Part shown: in pieces, positions 29,691 through 39,221 of the stretch | How the letters are laid out: each line of letters opens with the position of its first letter | Numbering within the stretch: position 1 is the first letter of the stretch | The notes under the pieces: generated by a model | Databases searched by the model: none | What the model was told of the DNA's origin: nothing | What the model saw: only the letters and a program-made list of their open reading frames with translations | Origin: Lepidostoma basale | Taxonomy: Eukaryota > Arthropoda > Insecta > Trichoptera > Lepidostomatidae | Assembly: GCA_022606425.2 (NCBI GenBank) | Contig: JAHDVF020000016.1 | Location: 1,580,501 to 1,644,500 of the forward strand | Reading direction: 5' to 3' | Length of the DNA: 64,000 nt | Translations under genes and position numbers: made by a program

Positions 29691-30070
29691 CGCTTTCTTT
29701 AGCAGTTTGAATAACATTGTTATAGAATATCACAATTGATAATATTTCTTTCGAAATTGTCGCTACAGCTGTTTCGCTAACCGATGTAAACATCGTCAGG
29801 TGTTACAATAACCAGTTGATTGAAACTTTTTTACAATATATAACATGTGTGAAAACAGAACATATTTGTAAACAATTTTATAATATTTTAAATATGTATC
29901 TTTATAATATGTATCACTGAAGAAGGACCGGTTGTCCGAAACATGTCTGATATGTAATTTTTTTTTTTTAAAGTTAGTGTTGTATATACAAAGTATATAA
30001 AAAAAGACGAATAAAATATAATCAATTGTAATATTCTAAAACAGTGTTTTTATTCAAATGGTGAATAATG
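29690..30070. mobile_element. Family B element split by a family C unit
   Basis: The left part has a minus hammerhead at 29756-29809 (CTGACGA, T, stem II based on GTTTAC/GTTAGC, GAAA, ACAGCTGT, then A at the cleavage base; distal stem I ATTGT/ACAAT). The other B arm (AATCAATTGTAATATTC, AAAACAGTGTTTTTATTC) resumes at about 30018. The sequence between is family C (29860-30012). Confidence 0.75.
29907..29957 (+). ncRNA. Hammerhead ribozyme, family C, best copy
   Basis: Stem I 5' strand ATGTATCA ending at 29916, box CTGAAGA (29917-29923), extra A (29924), stem II GGAC (29925-29928), loop CGGTT, GTCC (29934-29937), GAAA (29938-29941), stem III ACATGT (29941-29946), cleavage C at 29947, stem I 3' strand TGATATGTA. 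Stem I makes nine consecutive pairs, two of them G-U. Every conserved core base is present. Confidence 0.88.
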
Positions 30071-30107
30071 TTGAAATATAAAATTTTAAAATTGCAAGTA
30101 TATTAAG

Positions 30108-30421
30108 TGAGTGCGGTGCAAATAAAAGTGTTATGAACAAAATAATGAGTCGTTAAGATGGTTTGGACACATGGAAAGAAAGAGTGAAGACAGAATGGTG
30201 AAGAAGGTATACGTAAACGACGTGAACGTAGCTAGAAAAAGAGGAAGGCTAAGGAAAACGTGGCACGATAAAATAAATCAAATATTAAATGTCGGTCACG
30301 TGAGGAGTCGGAGAAATTGACGTGCGTGCATGATACGATTTATGAATGTAGAAAACAGTGTGGCGGTCCATTCTTTCTGCCTACACCTCCGGGGAGAGCG
30401 TGATGGTTAGTTAGTTAGTTC
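30108..30421 (+). mobile_element. LINE-T 3' fragment
   Basis: From SECGANKSVMNKIM-like through the GRLRKTWHDKINQILNVGH region to GAGCGTGATGG, GTTAGTTAGTTAG. A few indels only, so relatively young. Confidence 0.85.
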
Positions 30422-30794
30422 CATAGACTTGTTTACGTCGTTAACATGTACTTATTTCAACATTCTTTACATGTGTCCAAACCATTTTTTGTGACCAAAA
30501 CCGTAAGCTTTGGTTGGGCATTATAACATTTGTTTACCCTAGCAAGACGAAAGTATTTCGTTGTTGTTGTTTGTACTGGTTTTTTCCCAGGTCTTTATTT
30601 GAAAATTACAAATATTATTATTCATTACTATCCCATCACGAACAGTCTTTGGATGTTCTTATAAAACGATTTCTATGACCACAATGGTGTGGATTGCAGC
30701 TATTCATCTATACCGCAGGTCGTCAATCTTTCGTATCTCGCGAATAAAAAAGCTTTAATTTAACGAATCCCGTGATTTATTCTCCATTAAAATA
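30422..30794. other. No gene recognised
   Basis: No clear repeat. ACATGTGTCCAAACCATTTTTTGTG near 30469-30493 is a stray LINE-T word. Confidence 0.35.
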
Positions 30795-30995
30795 ACCTAA
30801 CTGACTAACCATCACGTCACCCCACTGCAGTAGTAGGCAGAAATAATGGACCGCTACACCATTTTTTCCTAACATTCATACTACGTGTCATGCACACACG
30901 TCGATTTTTTCGACTCTTCATGCAGCCAACATTTAATATTTGTTTGATTATATCATGCCACGTTTCCTCGGCTTTCCTTTACTTCCTGTTCCGTT
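30795..30995 (-). mobile_element. LINE-T 3' fragment
   Basis: From CTGACTAACCATCACGTC to the TTCCTGTTCCGTTTA block. A stretch of about 20 bp near ACATTCATACTACG is missing. Confidence 0.8.
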
Positions 30996-31054
30996 TATAT
31001 TGTTACGTTAAAAACGCACTGCATAAAATAACCCCTTTTTAAAATAATTACACG

Positions 31055-31120
31055 AATGTTTTTTAGAAGTTTTATTTTGTTTTTTTTTCGGAAAACTTCT
31101 TGTTAAGGCGTTATCAAAAG
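31055..31120 (-). repeat. Family H remnant
   Basis: TTTTAGAAGTTTTATTTTG...TTAAGGCGTTATCAAAAG keeps the outer arm and the box region, but GAAAC and stem II are destroyed. Confidence 0.5.
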
Positions 31121-31466
31121 TTCTCAAATCCTTTTATAAATTTGTGGTGATTTCTCTACAATTAAAGGTCAACTATTAAAATATGATTTTTTAATTTTAT
31201 TAAAAAAGAATCAGTGATAATAATTATCACATGCACATCTTGTGTTAGTCACTATAAAAATGTACGATAATATAATTATCCATTACTCTCGAACCACCGA
31301 ATGACGATCGCTGATATATACAACCACGAGGTTCTATCTATCATGACTTTTAACCTATCGATTCACGACCCATTCAAAAATATGTTTATATGACAAACTT
31401 TATAATTTCAATGTAAAGTTAAACTTTTATTTTTGGTTTTTGATATGGTATACTCGTATTTTCTTA

Positions 31467-32138
31467 CTAACTAACTATCACGCCGTTTCCCCCGAGGGGT
31501 AGACAGAGAGGATTGACCGTCGCACTGCTTTATCCTGATACACTCTTCTAGATTCGTCCACATTCGTACACCAAGTGATTCTTCCGACTTTTATCATGCC
31601 CAACCCTGAAAATTGGATTATTTTGGTCGTGCCATATTTTTCTCGGTCCTTTCACGACTACGTTCTCTATTCAAATCGTTCTCGTATACTTTCTTAATCA
31701 TTCTTTCTCCATCCATGCGCTCCATATGTCCGAACCGACGCAGCGATCCTTTCACAATTTTGTTCATAATACATTCTTCCGCTTTACATTCCTTTCTTAT
31801 ATCAGCATTTGAGATTCTGTCGTATATCGTTCTACCACATATACGTCTTAGGGACCTCATCTCTACTGCTTTTATTCTGCTCTCATCCTTCTGCCAGTTC
31901 CATGGTTCGCTTCCATACATTAAAGTTAGAACCAGAACTCCACTTTCATTGATAAATTCTTGTTTCCAATAACTATTTTTAAAGCTCCATTCACTTTGTT
32001 ACTCGCACCAACCCTTCTTTCGACGTCACTATCCGTTCGACCATTCGCTGTGAACATGCTACCTAAATACACAAATTCACTCACCTGCTCCAAATTCTCT
32101 TCGTTCACATTTATGTTACAAACTGTTATATTTTTTTA
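31467..32138 (-). pseudogene. LINE-T copy, 670 bp, minus strand
   Basis: Reads, on the minus strand, MNEENLEQVSEFVYLGSMF, RTDSDVERRVGASNKVNGAL, KIVIGNKNLS, then MYGSEPWNWQK, RIKAVEMRSLRRICG, DIRKECKAEE, SLRRFGHMERMDGERMIKK and RERTEKNMARPK, then the standard 3' UTR and tail. Two frames (60 and 100 codons) are joined by a frameshift near 31922. It belongs to the same subfamily as 49215-49765 and 54562-54752. Confidence 0.85.
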
Positions 32139-32209
32139 ATTTTCTCAAATGAATAATTTGGTATTAATATGATTTCATTTTTAAATGATATTTTATTTTC
32201 TCAATTTGC

Positions 32210-32470
32210 AGTCAACAGTGAGACAATTGTAAAAAACAATTCCCATACTTGTCACTGTATCGACAGAGTTCATCGATGATCCGCCATTGTGCAACGAGGC
32301 CGGCCAATCGCAACCGATCTCTCGGGGAGATAGCGGCTAATGAGTCACCCCATTGGTCTATTCAAATGCGCCCGAGCCACGTCGCGCACTTGTAGTCGGC
32401 ATGTCGTGTGAACGAAAATCGGCTTTGTTTGCTTGTTTACTATGTCAAATAGACTTTTATCGATATAATC
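32210..32470. promoter_or_regulatory. GC-richer unique island
   Basis: CG-bearing sequence with CCAATCG and CCATTGG words (CCAAT-box-like, opposite strands) at about 32304 and 32350, and AGTCGGCATG near 32393. No repeat match. Promoter or conserved element is possible; no transcript evidence. Confidence 0.3.
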
Positions 32471-32477
32471 GTCAATC

Positions 32478-32655
32478 GGTATATGGAAACGAATCATGAA
32501 ACCGGCAAAAGAAGGATGAAAGTAAAATAAATGCAGTAGAAATGAGTTCTCTTAGTGTTGCTAATCTGTGTATGAGGTGTTGAATGAAAATATATAAAAA
32601 AGTTAATGCAGTGAGAATGAAAGTTTTATAAACGAAATAATGAAAGCAACTGAAG
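32478..32655 (+). mobile_element. LINE-T internal fragment
   Basis: TATATGGAAACGAATCATG through AAAGAAGGATGAAAG and GTTTTATAAACGAAATAATG. Strongly decayed, no tail. Confidence 0.75.
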
Positions 32656-33396
32656 TGGTGTAAAAATTAGCAAAAGTATTTTTAATAACGCCATACCATA
32701 AATTAAGTGCTTCCTACTAAAGTATAATAGGTATTTTTTTGCTTAATATCAATGTTTTAAATAATTACAATGAATTTCTATCGAGAAATTTCAATTATAA
32801 AAGAACATTTTTTTTAAATAAACCTTTAAATCAATTGTATTGGAATTTATTTCAACCAATATACCTACTATGAATATTCGTATTTTTTAATTTAAAGATC
32901 AAATTTTGAAGTGTGTGAGATTACACAACTCCGTAATACACGGATTGTTTTGTGTCCAATAAGAGAGAGGTGGTGGCTAACGGAAAGAGGTATTTAAGTT
33001 CAAGCTACGCGTTTTAATAAGCGGGCAAATTTACCTCCAGACAAAGTTTTGAGTGGCAATTTGCTAGTCTGTTTTTTAAACCATTTTTGAATATTGTTTT
33101 TTGTATCTTGCATATCGGGAACGATAATATCCAGCTCATATTAAACGGCATGTGGACTTGCAAGTGGAGATGCAAATGAATGTAAAAATTATGTTAGTCA
33201 TACGCGAAATATGTATTGTGTAATCTGGTAACTGTATGGCAATGATTCATTGTTATTTTGTGGTTATTCGTGTTGCTATACGCTGCAGCAGGGCGGGGGT
33301 CAGAAGTTAACTAATGTATAACTTCCCATTTAAATCCATCCTCGACAACGAAGCATATTTATTTATTTATTCCATTAACGGACTTTTACACGAGTA
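32656..33396. other. No gene recognised
   Basis: AT-rich, then a moderate-GC unique part (32920-33320). No motif. Confidence 0.4.
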
Positions 33397-33527
33397 CACA
33401 CACACACAAACAAGAATTTCTCTAATATACTAAGGAAATTGAAAATAACACACACACAAACAAGATTTTCTGTAATATACTTAGGAAATTGAAAATAACA
33501 CACACACAAACAAGTATTTCTGTAATA
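33397..33527 (+). repeat. Tandem repeat, about 50-55 bp unit
   Basis: The unit is (CA)n-AACAAGA-TTTCTGTAATATACTTAGGAAATTGAAAATAA, with two full copies and one partial. Its ATATACTTAGGAAATTG part equals the terminus of the family F element at 33744, so the array probably arose by local duplication of the F insertion site or end. Confidence 0.75.
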
Positions 33528-33731
33528 CTTCTTTTCTTCTTTCTTCGATGGCCCTACAGCCCATATCGAGCCTTAGCCTCTAGTATTCTTCGCCTCCAAC
33601 TCCTCCTGTCCTCCGCTTCGACCCTCCACTCTGACACTCGTAACAATCTTCCCCCATCTCTCCCAACTTCATCCTCCCACCGCAGCCTTGGTCGTCAAAT
33701 TGGTCTTCTACCACCTGGGTGCCACTTCAGA
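33528..33731 (-). mobile_element. 5'-truncated LINE end with 12-bp target duplication
   Basis: Flanked by atttctgtaata (33516-33527 and 33732-33743). The minus strand reads LKWHPGGRRPI, stop, RPRLRWEDEVGRDGG, then VEAEDRRSWRRRILEAKARYGL and a stop, followed by a purine-rich tail (GAAGAAAGAAGAAAAGAAG). This is the C-terminus of a LINE polyprotein, a family not otherwise seen here. Confidence 0.8.
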
Positions 33732-33734
33732 ATT

Positions 33735-34165
33735 TCTGTAATATACTTAGGAAATTGAAAATAACTTTGTTTAATCGACTAATTATTAAAAAATATATAT
33801 TAAAAAAACACGACATATTCGGAAGATACCTCCATCTTCAGGTGTAAAAATATTATAAAAACTAAACAAAGAAAGACTAATATAAAAACGCATTTAAAAT
33901 TCGACATAATAATTCAAATTTAAAAATTAACCTGGGCTGTATGTTATAAGTACTTTTTAAATTTGAATCATTGTATCGAAATTTAAATTCGTTTTTATTT
34001 TAGCCTTTCTTTGTTTAGTTTTTATTATATTTTTACACCTGAAGATGGAGGGAGGTATCCTCCGAAACATGTCGTGTTTTTTTAAATATTTTTTTTAAAT
34101 TAAATTACATTTTTTTAAATAATTAGTGGATTAAACAAAGTAAGTTTCAATTTCCTAAGAATATT
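33735..34165. mobile_element. Family F element: opposed hammerheads with terminal inverted repeats
   Basis: Termini GTAATATACTTAGG-AAATTG and the inverted CAATTTCCTAAGAATATTAC extend for about 50 bp. A minus hammerhead at 33804-33848 (CTGAAGA, T, GGAGG...TTCC, GAAT) and a plus hammerhead at 34037-34080 face away from the centre. About 190 bp of AT-rich inverted sequence lies between. Length about 430 bp. No ORF. Confidence 0.8.
34037..34080 (+). ncRNA. Hammerhead ribozyme, family F
   Basis: Stem I ACAC before box CTGAAGA (34041-34047), extra T (34048), stem II GGAGG (34049-34053), 7-nt loop, CCTCC (34061-34065), GAAA (34066-34069), stem III ACATGT (34069-34074), cleavage C at 34075, stem I GTGT. 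The core is complete with a 5-bp GC-rich stem II. Confidence 0.82.
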
Positions 34166-34214
34166 ACTACGGAATTCCACAGTGTTAATGTCTTAGCGTT
34201 CAATGAGAATTTCT
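34166..34214 (+). repeat. Family D terminus fragment
   Basis: TACGGAATTCCACAGTGTTAATGTCTTAGCG matches the outer end of family D (GGAATTCCACAGCGTTAACGCC). Its ribozyme half is absent; family F lies directly upstream. Confidence 0.55.
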
Positions 34215-34475
34215 GATATTATTATTATTATTTTGTTGAATAGCTCTTTACACCATAACAAAAGCGCGAGCCAAATCGATGTAAAGGGTATTGTTATCAT
34301 TTTGATTCTTGTGACGTGTGATAGGGAGCTAATCTATAGTCATTTTATTGTCACGCGAATTCTGCATCAGACCAAAGAGAGTGTGACAATCACACTGCAA
34401 TCGCCAGGTCTCGAACCCGGGACCTTCATGGTGGCAGTGAAAGCACTTACCACCCGGCCACGAAAGTCGTCATGT
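34215..34475 (-). mobile_element. tRNA-derived SINE, near full length
   Basis: Minus-strand copy. The tRNA-like head at about 34400-34475 has A box TGGCCGGGTGG and B box GGTTCGAGACC. The body contains GTCACAC and AATTCGCGTGACAATAAAATG. The 3' end is AGAGCTATTCAACAAAATAATAATAAT. The AAGAGC...CAA(AAT)n ending resembles the tail of the CR1/L2-like LINE, which may supply its RT. Confidence 0.82.
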
Positions 34476-34512
34476 TCCTATGACTATTTTGAGAATTGTC
34501 CAAAGAGCTATG

Positions 34513-34890
34513 AAATGGTGTCGAATGAAAATATAAGAAGTGAATGCGGTGCGAATGATGGTGTTACGAACAAAATAATGAAAGGATCATTAAGATGGTT
34601 TGGACATATGGAAAGAATGAATGAAGAAACAATGACAAAAAAATTATACGTTAACGATGTAAATGAAACCAGAAGTAGAGGAAGACTAGGGAAAAAGTGG
34701 TAGGTACGATCAAATAAATCAAATATTGAATGTCGGTCATGTGAGGAGTCGGAGAAATCGATACGCGTGCATGACACGATTTATGAATGTTGAGGAAGCG
34801 AGATAAATATGCCAGGAAAGAAAATTGTGGCAGTCCATTATTTCTGCCTACCTCTTCGGAGAGACGGCGTGATGGTTAGTTTGTTAGTTT
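34513..34890 (+). mobile_element. LINE-T 3' fragment
   Basis: VSNENIRSECGANDGV, then NKIMKGSLRWFGHMERMNEE, RSRGRLGKKW, then 3' UTR and GACGGCGTGATGG, GTTAGTTTGTTAGTTT. The RT part shares long identity with 24820-25195. Confidence 0.85.
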
Positions 34891-35524
34891 TAGCTATGGA
34901 AAAACCATTTTGGGAATCAGTATAGCGTACTGGGTGAGAAACATCACCATTAGAGCTAAAACAGGAGTATCGGACATCATCAGAAGAATGGCTGCGCTAA
35001 AATGGCGCAGGGCAACCCATGTCACTCGCATTATCGGTTTGGCGAAATAGTTGTCGCGACATTCTCAAAAATTGAACAGTAAAAATTGCGTTATTATAAC
35101 AGTGTTATAATTTTTAACTGGAAATAAAGTCGTATTATATTATATAATTTGTAAGAAATTTCAGTTAAACATAAATACGCTATCTATGTGTGTTTAATTG
35201 GCACATCTTCGTATATCTATGATTAAAACCTCGGACTTTTCTGATAAGTTCCTATTGTTAAAGAAACATGGGAATCGTGATGTTTTTGTTCATATTTAAT
35301 AACATCTGTTCAGGTTTCGTTTGTTACCCAGCGTTGATATCATTTACTTAGGAAGAATCTGAAGTGACTGTTATGGCACGAACTTTTTGTGTGTTATACG
35401 AGTATTTCCATGAAATATCAAATATTGTTGTCCACTTATTTAACATAGTTCTATGTTTCGGACTCTAATAATGTTTAAATGAGCTATTTATGTCATAAAT
35501 AGTGAAGTATCAATAATGAAAAAA
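34891..35524. other. No gene; family B remnant at 35030-35130
   Basis: 35030-35060 (ATTATCGGTTTGGCGAAATAG, TTGTCGCGAC) is the 3' half of a family B hammerhead, followed by the B arm GTGTTATAATTTTTAACTG. The rest (35130-35524) is AT-rich without features. Confidence 0.5.
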
Positions 35525-35991
35525 CTACCTAACTTACCATCACGCCGTCTCTCCGAAGGGGTAGGCAGAAAGAATGGACTGCCACACTTTTCTTTCCTGA
35601 CATATTTCGCTCGCTTCCTCAATATTTATACATCGTGTCATGAATGCGCGTCGATTTCTCTGACTAAAATGGCGCTGGCCGACATTCAATATTTGATTTA
35701 TTTGATCGTGCCACGTTTTTCTCGGTCTACCTCTATTTCTAATTCCAATAATGTACCATTAATGTAAACGACGTGAACGGAACTAGAAATAGAGGATGGC
35801 CGAGGAAAACGTGGCATGATCAAATCAATAAAATATTAAATGTCAGTCACGTGAGTTTCGGAGAAATCGACGTGCGTGCATGCCAAGATGTATAAATATA
35901 TAGGAAGCGAGAGAAGTATGTCAGGACAGAACACTGTGGCGTTCCATTATTTCTGCCTACCCCTCCGGGAGACCGCGTGATGGTTAGTTAG
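35525..35991. mobile_element. Head-to-head inverted pair of LINE-T 3' ends
   Basis: The minus copy (35525-35762) runs from CTTACCATCACGCCGTC to TCTATTTCTAATTCC. At 35763 a plus copy starts with GTAAACGACGTGAACGG and runs to the GTTAGTTAG tail. Arms of about 230 bp make a long palindrome with both tails outward. Such arms could give a long double-stranded RNA if transcribed. Confidence 0.85.
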
Positions 35992-36164
35992 TGTAATTTC
36001 TATTTTAAACCTCAGCAGGTCAAGTTTGCCTACTGGTCTGAAGAGTTGAAGATCTTATATGCCTGATCTGATAAATTTAGATTTCCAATAATATTTATTT
36101 ATATATTTGACTGAAGAGTGAATTAAATCATCTAGATTTTTATAACATATTGGTGTGTAGCATC

Positions 36165-36200
36165 ATTGTGGCGTGATGTTTAGTTAGTTAATTAATTAAT
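36165..36200 (+). mobile_element. About 33-bp LINE-T end
   Basis: GTGGCGTGATG, TTTAGTTAGTTAATTAATTAAT. Only the last bases of LINE-T and its tail. Confidence 0.6.
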
Positions 36201-36329
36201 GACAGACCTCTCTTGATATTCCCGTATTGAATATATTTTAAAACATTAGTTATCATTAAAAACATTAGATATCACTTAAAGATTGTTAACGTATATCACA
36301 ATACACGCTGGATAAATCAAACTTTTTAT

Positions 36330-36605
36330 TAGTTTAACATTCTACGTAGAATCTCGCGCTTCTCGGAAAGCCACAACTCGGCTGCATTGTCTATTTGCAG
36401 AAGTCATTACAACGCGGGGCCCAGGAGTCTAATGGCGTGTTTTAAAAGTGCTTCCCACGGCTATCGATAACAGTAAAACAGAGATGCGTATTAGGTATTA
36501 GTCGCTCACTGCGCACGCGCGCCCCCCTAGCCTCCAGTGTTCGCTGTAACAGAGATGCATTATTCTTTCTCGAAACGGGTCCGCATCGCGAGACCTCCCC
36601 ACCAC
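36330..36605. promoter_or_regulatory. GC-richer unique island
   Basis: Contains GGCTATCGATAACAG (36461-36475, DREF-like), a GCGCACGCGCGC word (about 36511) and a direct repeat AACAGAGATGC (about 36477 and 36547). No repeat match. Possible promoter. Confidence 0.35.
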
Positions 36606-36735
36606 TCAAATTTTTATACATAAAAAATAATTAAATAGTCCATTGGTTTGGCCAAAACACTATGATACCTCAACATTTTAAACTTTTAATGAATAAACTT
36701 TGTTTTTTTTTATATCACAATTGTATTTTATTTTA

Positions 36736-36785
36736 CGCGACAGCTGTTTCATCAACCAATGTTGACATCATCAGGTGTTACAATA
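36736..36785 (-). ncRNA. Hammerhead ribozyme, family B
   Basis: Minus strand: CTGATGA, extra T, a 6-pair stem II GTCAAC/GTTGAT (outermost pair G-U) with loop ATTG, GAAA, stem III ACAGCTGT, cleavage base C, then GCG. Stem I near the core is weak (ACAC with GCGT, one mismatch). The core is intact. Confidence 0.75.
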
Positions 36786-37229
36786 ATATATCAAATGTCA
36801 AATTTTCGTGATTTTTCGAATCTTTATGTGTATTTGTTCCTATGTCAATTTGAATAATTTTAATAATTAAAAAATTTAATACATAATCAGAAACATCTTT
36901 TCGGAAATGGCCAATCATTGCGTGAATTTTAATCATCATTTCGAGACCAAAAAAACACAATTTTTACACACAGCAAAAAATTCTCTAAAATTAGAGAAAT
37001 TACAATTTTTTCAATTTTAAAGGCCAAAAAATGTAAGGTTATTGTTATCAAATTCTTACTTATTTCCCATTAGTATATAGTACATTGAAAACTTTTCCCC
37101 TGTACAATCTAGCTTAAAAATAATAATACTACCTTCAACTTTTGTCACCTTTCCTATTAATTATTATTAATAGGAAAGTTATTGTATTATAGTAATTAAA
37201 TGTTATTGTTTATCGTTTTTAATTTATGT

Positions 37230-37268
37230 CTGATGATGTCAACATTGGTTGATGAAACAGCTGTCACG
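37230..37268 (+). ncRNA. Hammerhead ribozyme, family B, opposite arm
   Basis: CTGATGA (37230-37236), T, GTCAAC/GTTGAT, GAAA (37254-37257), ACAGCTGT (37257-37264), C at 37265. The upstream stem I strand (TTATGT) differs from the minus copy, so stem I closure is uncertain. Confidence 0.65.
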
Positions 37269-37397
37269 TAAAATAAAATACAATTGTGATACAAAAAACA
37301 AAGTTTATTCATCAAAAGTATAAAAAATAATGTTTTTCTGTCCTCGAGTTTCTTAAAAATTACTCGACCGACTTCGCTGAAAATAGCAGTTTGTTGG

Positions 37398-37510
37398 ATC
37401 GAGTAGTGTTGCGTTTCATTCTCTCTGCCTACCCTTTCGGGGAAACGGTGAGATGGTTTGCCGTTGTTGCGGACGAGACTCTGACGGGAGCGAAACCGGT
37501 TAGTTCGTTA
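37398..37510 (+). mobile_element. Short LINE-T end and family I hammerhead remnant
   Basis: 37398-37460 is a LINE-T 3' end lacking the GTTA tail. 37465-37505 keeps CGGACGA...GGGAGCGAAACCGGTTAG of family I, with the box mutated and stem II damaged. Confidence 0.55.
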
Positions 37511-37567
37511 AAATAAGATAATGTGTTGCAAAAACAAAGTACGCGTCAAAATTATTTTTTGTTTAAT

Positions 37568-37800
37568 TAATACGAATGAAAACGTTAGTTTTCTAGAAGT
37601 TTTATTATATTTTATGGGAATGACATGTTTCGCCCTTCTAAAGCATTATCAAATGTTGCTGAAAATTTGATAATGCCTTAGAAGGACGAAACATGTCATT
37701 TACATAAAATATAATAAAACTTCTAGAAAACTGTCGTTTCATTCGTATTATTTATTTAATATGGAGTTTTACATCATTGTTAAAGAAACATTAAATATAT
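37568..37800. mobile_element. Family H inverted pair, well preserved
   Basis: The left arm (37568-37655) and right arm (37665-37790) are mirror images: ATGAAAACGTTAGTTTTCTAG...GACATGTTTCGCCCTTC, then GATAATGCCTTAGAAGGAC, GAAACATGTC...ACTTCTAGAAAACTG. Right motif: TTGATAA, T, GCCTT/AGGAC, GAAA, ACATGT, C. Confidence 0.75.
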
Positions 37801-37989
37801 TTTGTTTATTTAAAAAAAAATCATCAAGGAGGCTTTCTTCAAGAGTTGTATGGCCATAGGAAGTAAGTAAGTTATTGAAAAAAAGTTTTAGTAAAATTCC
37901 AAAGTAATCAGATATCTGTTAAATAAAGAAAAATATAAATGATTGCAGGCCGTTTCCTGCTGTGAGGTGTTGCCTAGTCTTGGCGTTAT

Positions 37990-38170
37990 CTTTTGAGGAT
38001 TTTCCTAGCTTCCTAGCTTCCTAGCTTCCTAGAGCGACGAACGACCTCAGCCGCGAGGTGGGGCGGGGCGCGGGGCGCGCCGCCGACGCCCCTGGAATCA
38101 CAATAAGCCGGTGAGGCGGGTTTTTTCTTCCAGAATCCCTGGTTCGAGTATCGTGGGACCATTTACAAAC
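37990..38170. other. CTTCCTAG tandem repeat and GC-rich patch
   Basis: Four units of CTTCCTAG (38002-38032) precede a CpG-rich patch with GGGGCGGGGCGCGGGGCGCG (38059-38078). GTGAGGCGGG (38112) and TTCTTCCAGAAT (38126) resemble splice sites, but no open frame supports an exon. Confidence 0.4.
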
Positions 38171-38444
38171 TGTTTATTATGTGGAATAACAGAACCGGGA
38201 AACGCTTCGGAGAATAATGAAGTAATTCTCGTAATAGTTGCGCACTATACAGCCGTACCCATCCTTCTATGTGAAAGCGAAGCTTAAAACTGCATTAACC
38301 CTTCATTTCATGATTATTTTAATATTTTTATCCTACAAAAACAATATGTATTGATGGCTGAGGTATTAGTTTTGTAAAACTCCATTATTAATTTATAATT
38401 GTAATCACGATGTTTATTGGTTTTACTTGGATTTAATTTATGTA

Positions 38445-38597
38445 AATTGTGACAAATTTGTTTCGCCTTGCGAGGGCATTCTCAAACTTAACCTAATCGC
38501 CAAACAGTGTGTCCTTAAGATAATCAAATGATTTTACTGAAATCTCTTGATGGAAGTTCATTTCAAATAATAATTAAATAAAACGATGTTTTTTGTG
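38445..38597. repeat. Family H remnant and family A outer arm
   Basis: 38445-38490 keeps TTTGTTTCGCCTTGCGAGGGCATTCTC of family H (minus). 38516-38597 is the outer arm of family A (minus), cut before its ribozyme. Confidence 0.6.
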
Positions 38598-39221
38598 TCC
38601 TTATATTGAAATTAGAAATCTTAAGGGTGGGAGAGAAAGTGTACAATGCAAATTTTTGAGTTGCTAAAGAAAATAAATTTCTTAGAACTAATGATGAGTG
38701 ATAGGTAATTTTACAACTATATTTTCAAGGAATTTTTGAGGTTCAATTCGTAATGATAAACAGTACCTAACATTTAAATTTACAGCTGAATTATTAGGAA
38801 TTTTTGAGGTTCAATATATAATGTTAACAGTAGCATTACCAAGTAATTTAGGTTGAGATATGTATCTAGTAACAAATCACGATGAATTTAGATGAATTTT
38901 TATGAATTTAGATGAATGTAGTCACAATTAATATAATTCATATAGATTAAACCCAAGAAAAACCACTAAACAATCGTATTTACTATTATAAACCAGAACC
39001 ATATGTTTAGTTATCTATTGCAAAATATACTTTGTATAATATTTTTTGTTAATTTATATACCTTTAATGATAAAATTGTGTTAGTAGCAAATATATTAGA
39101 ATGTTAAATTTGATTATTCAGTGATTTTTAAGATGTGTACGAAACAATATTTTAAGTTGTCTATTGCAAAATATAATGTTTAAAATATGTTTTGTTTATT
39201 TATATAATTATATTGATAAAA
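38598..39221. other. No gene recognised
   Basis: AT-rich. Local duplication of AGGAATTTTTGAGGTTCAAT near 38740 and 38799 and of TGAATTTAGATGAAT near 38885-38915. Confidence 0.45.

Larger units (their letters stand above)
36636..37325. mobile_element. Family B element with two opposed intact-core hammerheads
   Basis: The left terminus TAGTCCATTGGTTTGGCC starts at 36636. A minus hammerhead lies at 36736-36785 and a plus one at 37230-37268, about 445 bp apart, with arms TACAATTGTGATA on both outer sides. The centre is AT-rich; an open minus frame of 60 codons (36778-36960) has no known motif. The right terminus is missing. Confidence 0.8.

Noticed and set aside
33397..33527. CRISPR-like array
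   Set aside because: Two and a half tandem units with no unique spacers, in a eukaryotic repeat region.
36778..36960. 60-codon frame inside family B as a Penelope-like ORF
   Set aside because: No GIY-YIG or RT motif is readable, and the frame is not shared by the B8 copy beyond a few residues (KSRKFD).
38112..38140. Splice sites GGTGAGGCGGG and TTCTTCCAG as an intron-exon junction
   Set aside because: Donor and acceptor are only about 20 bp apart and no coding frame adjoins them.
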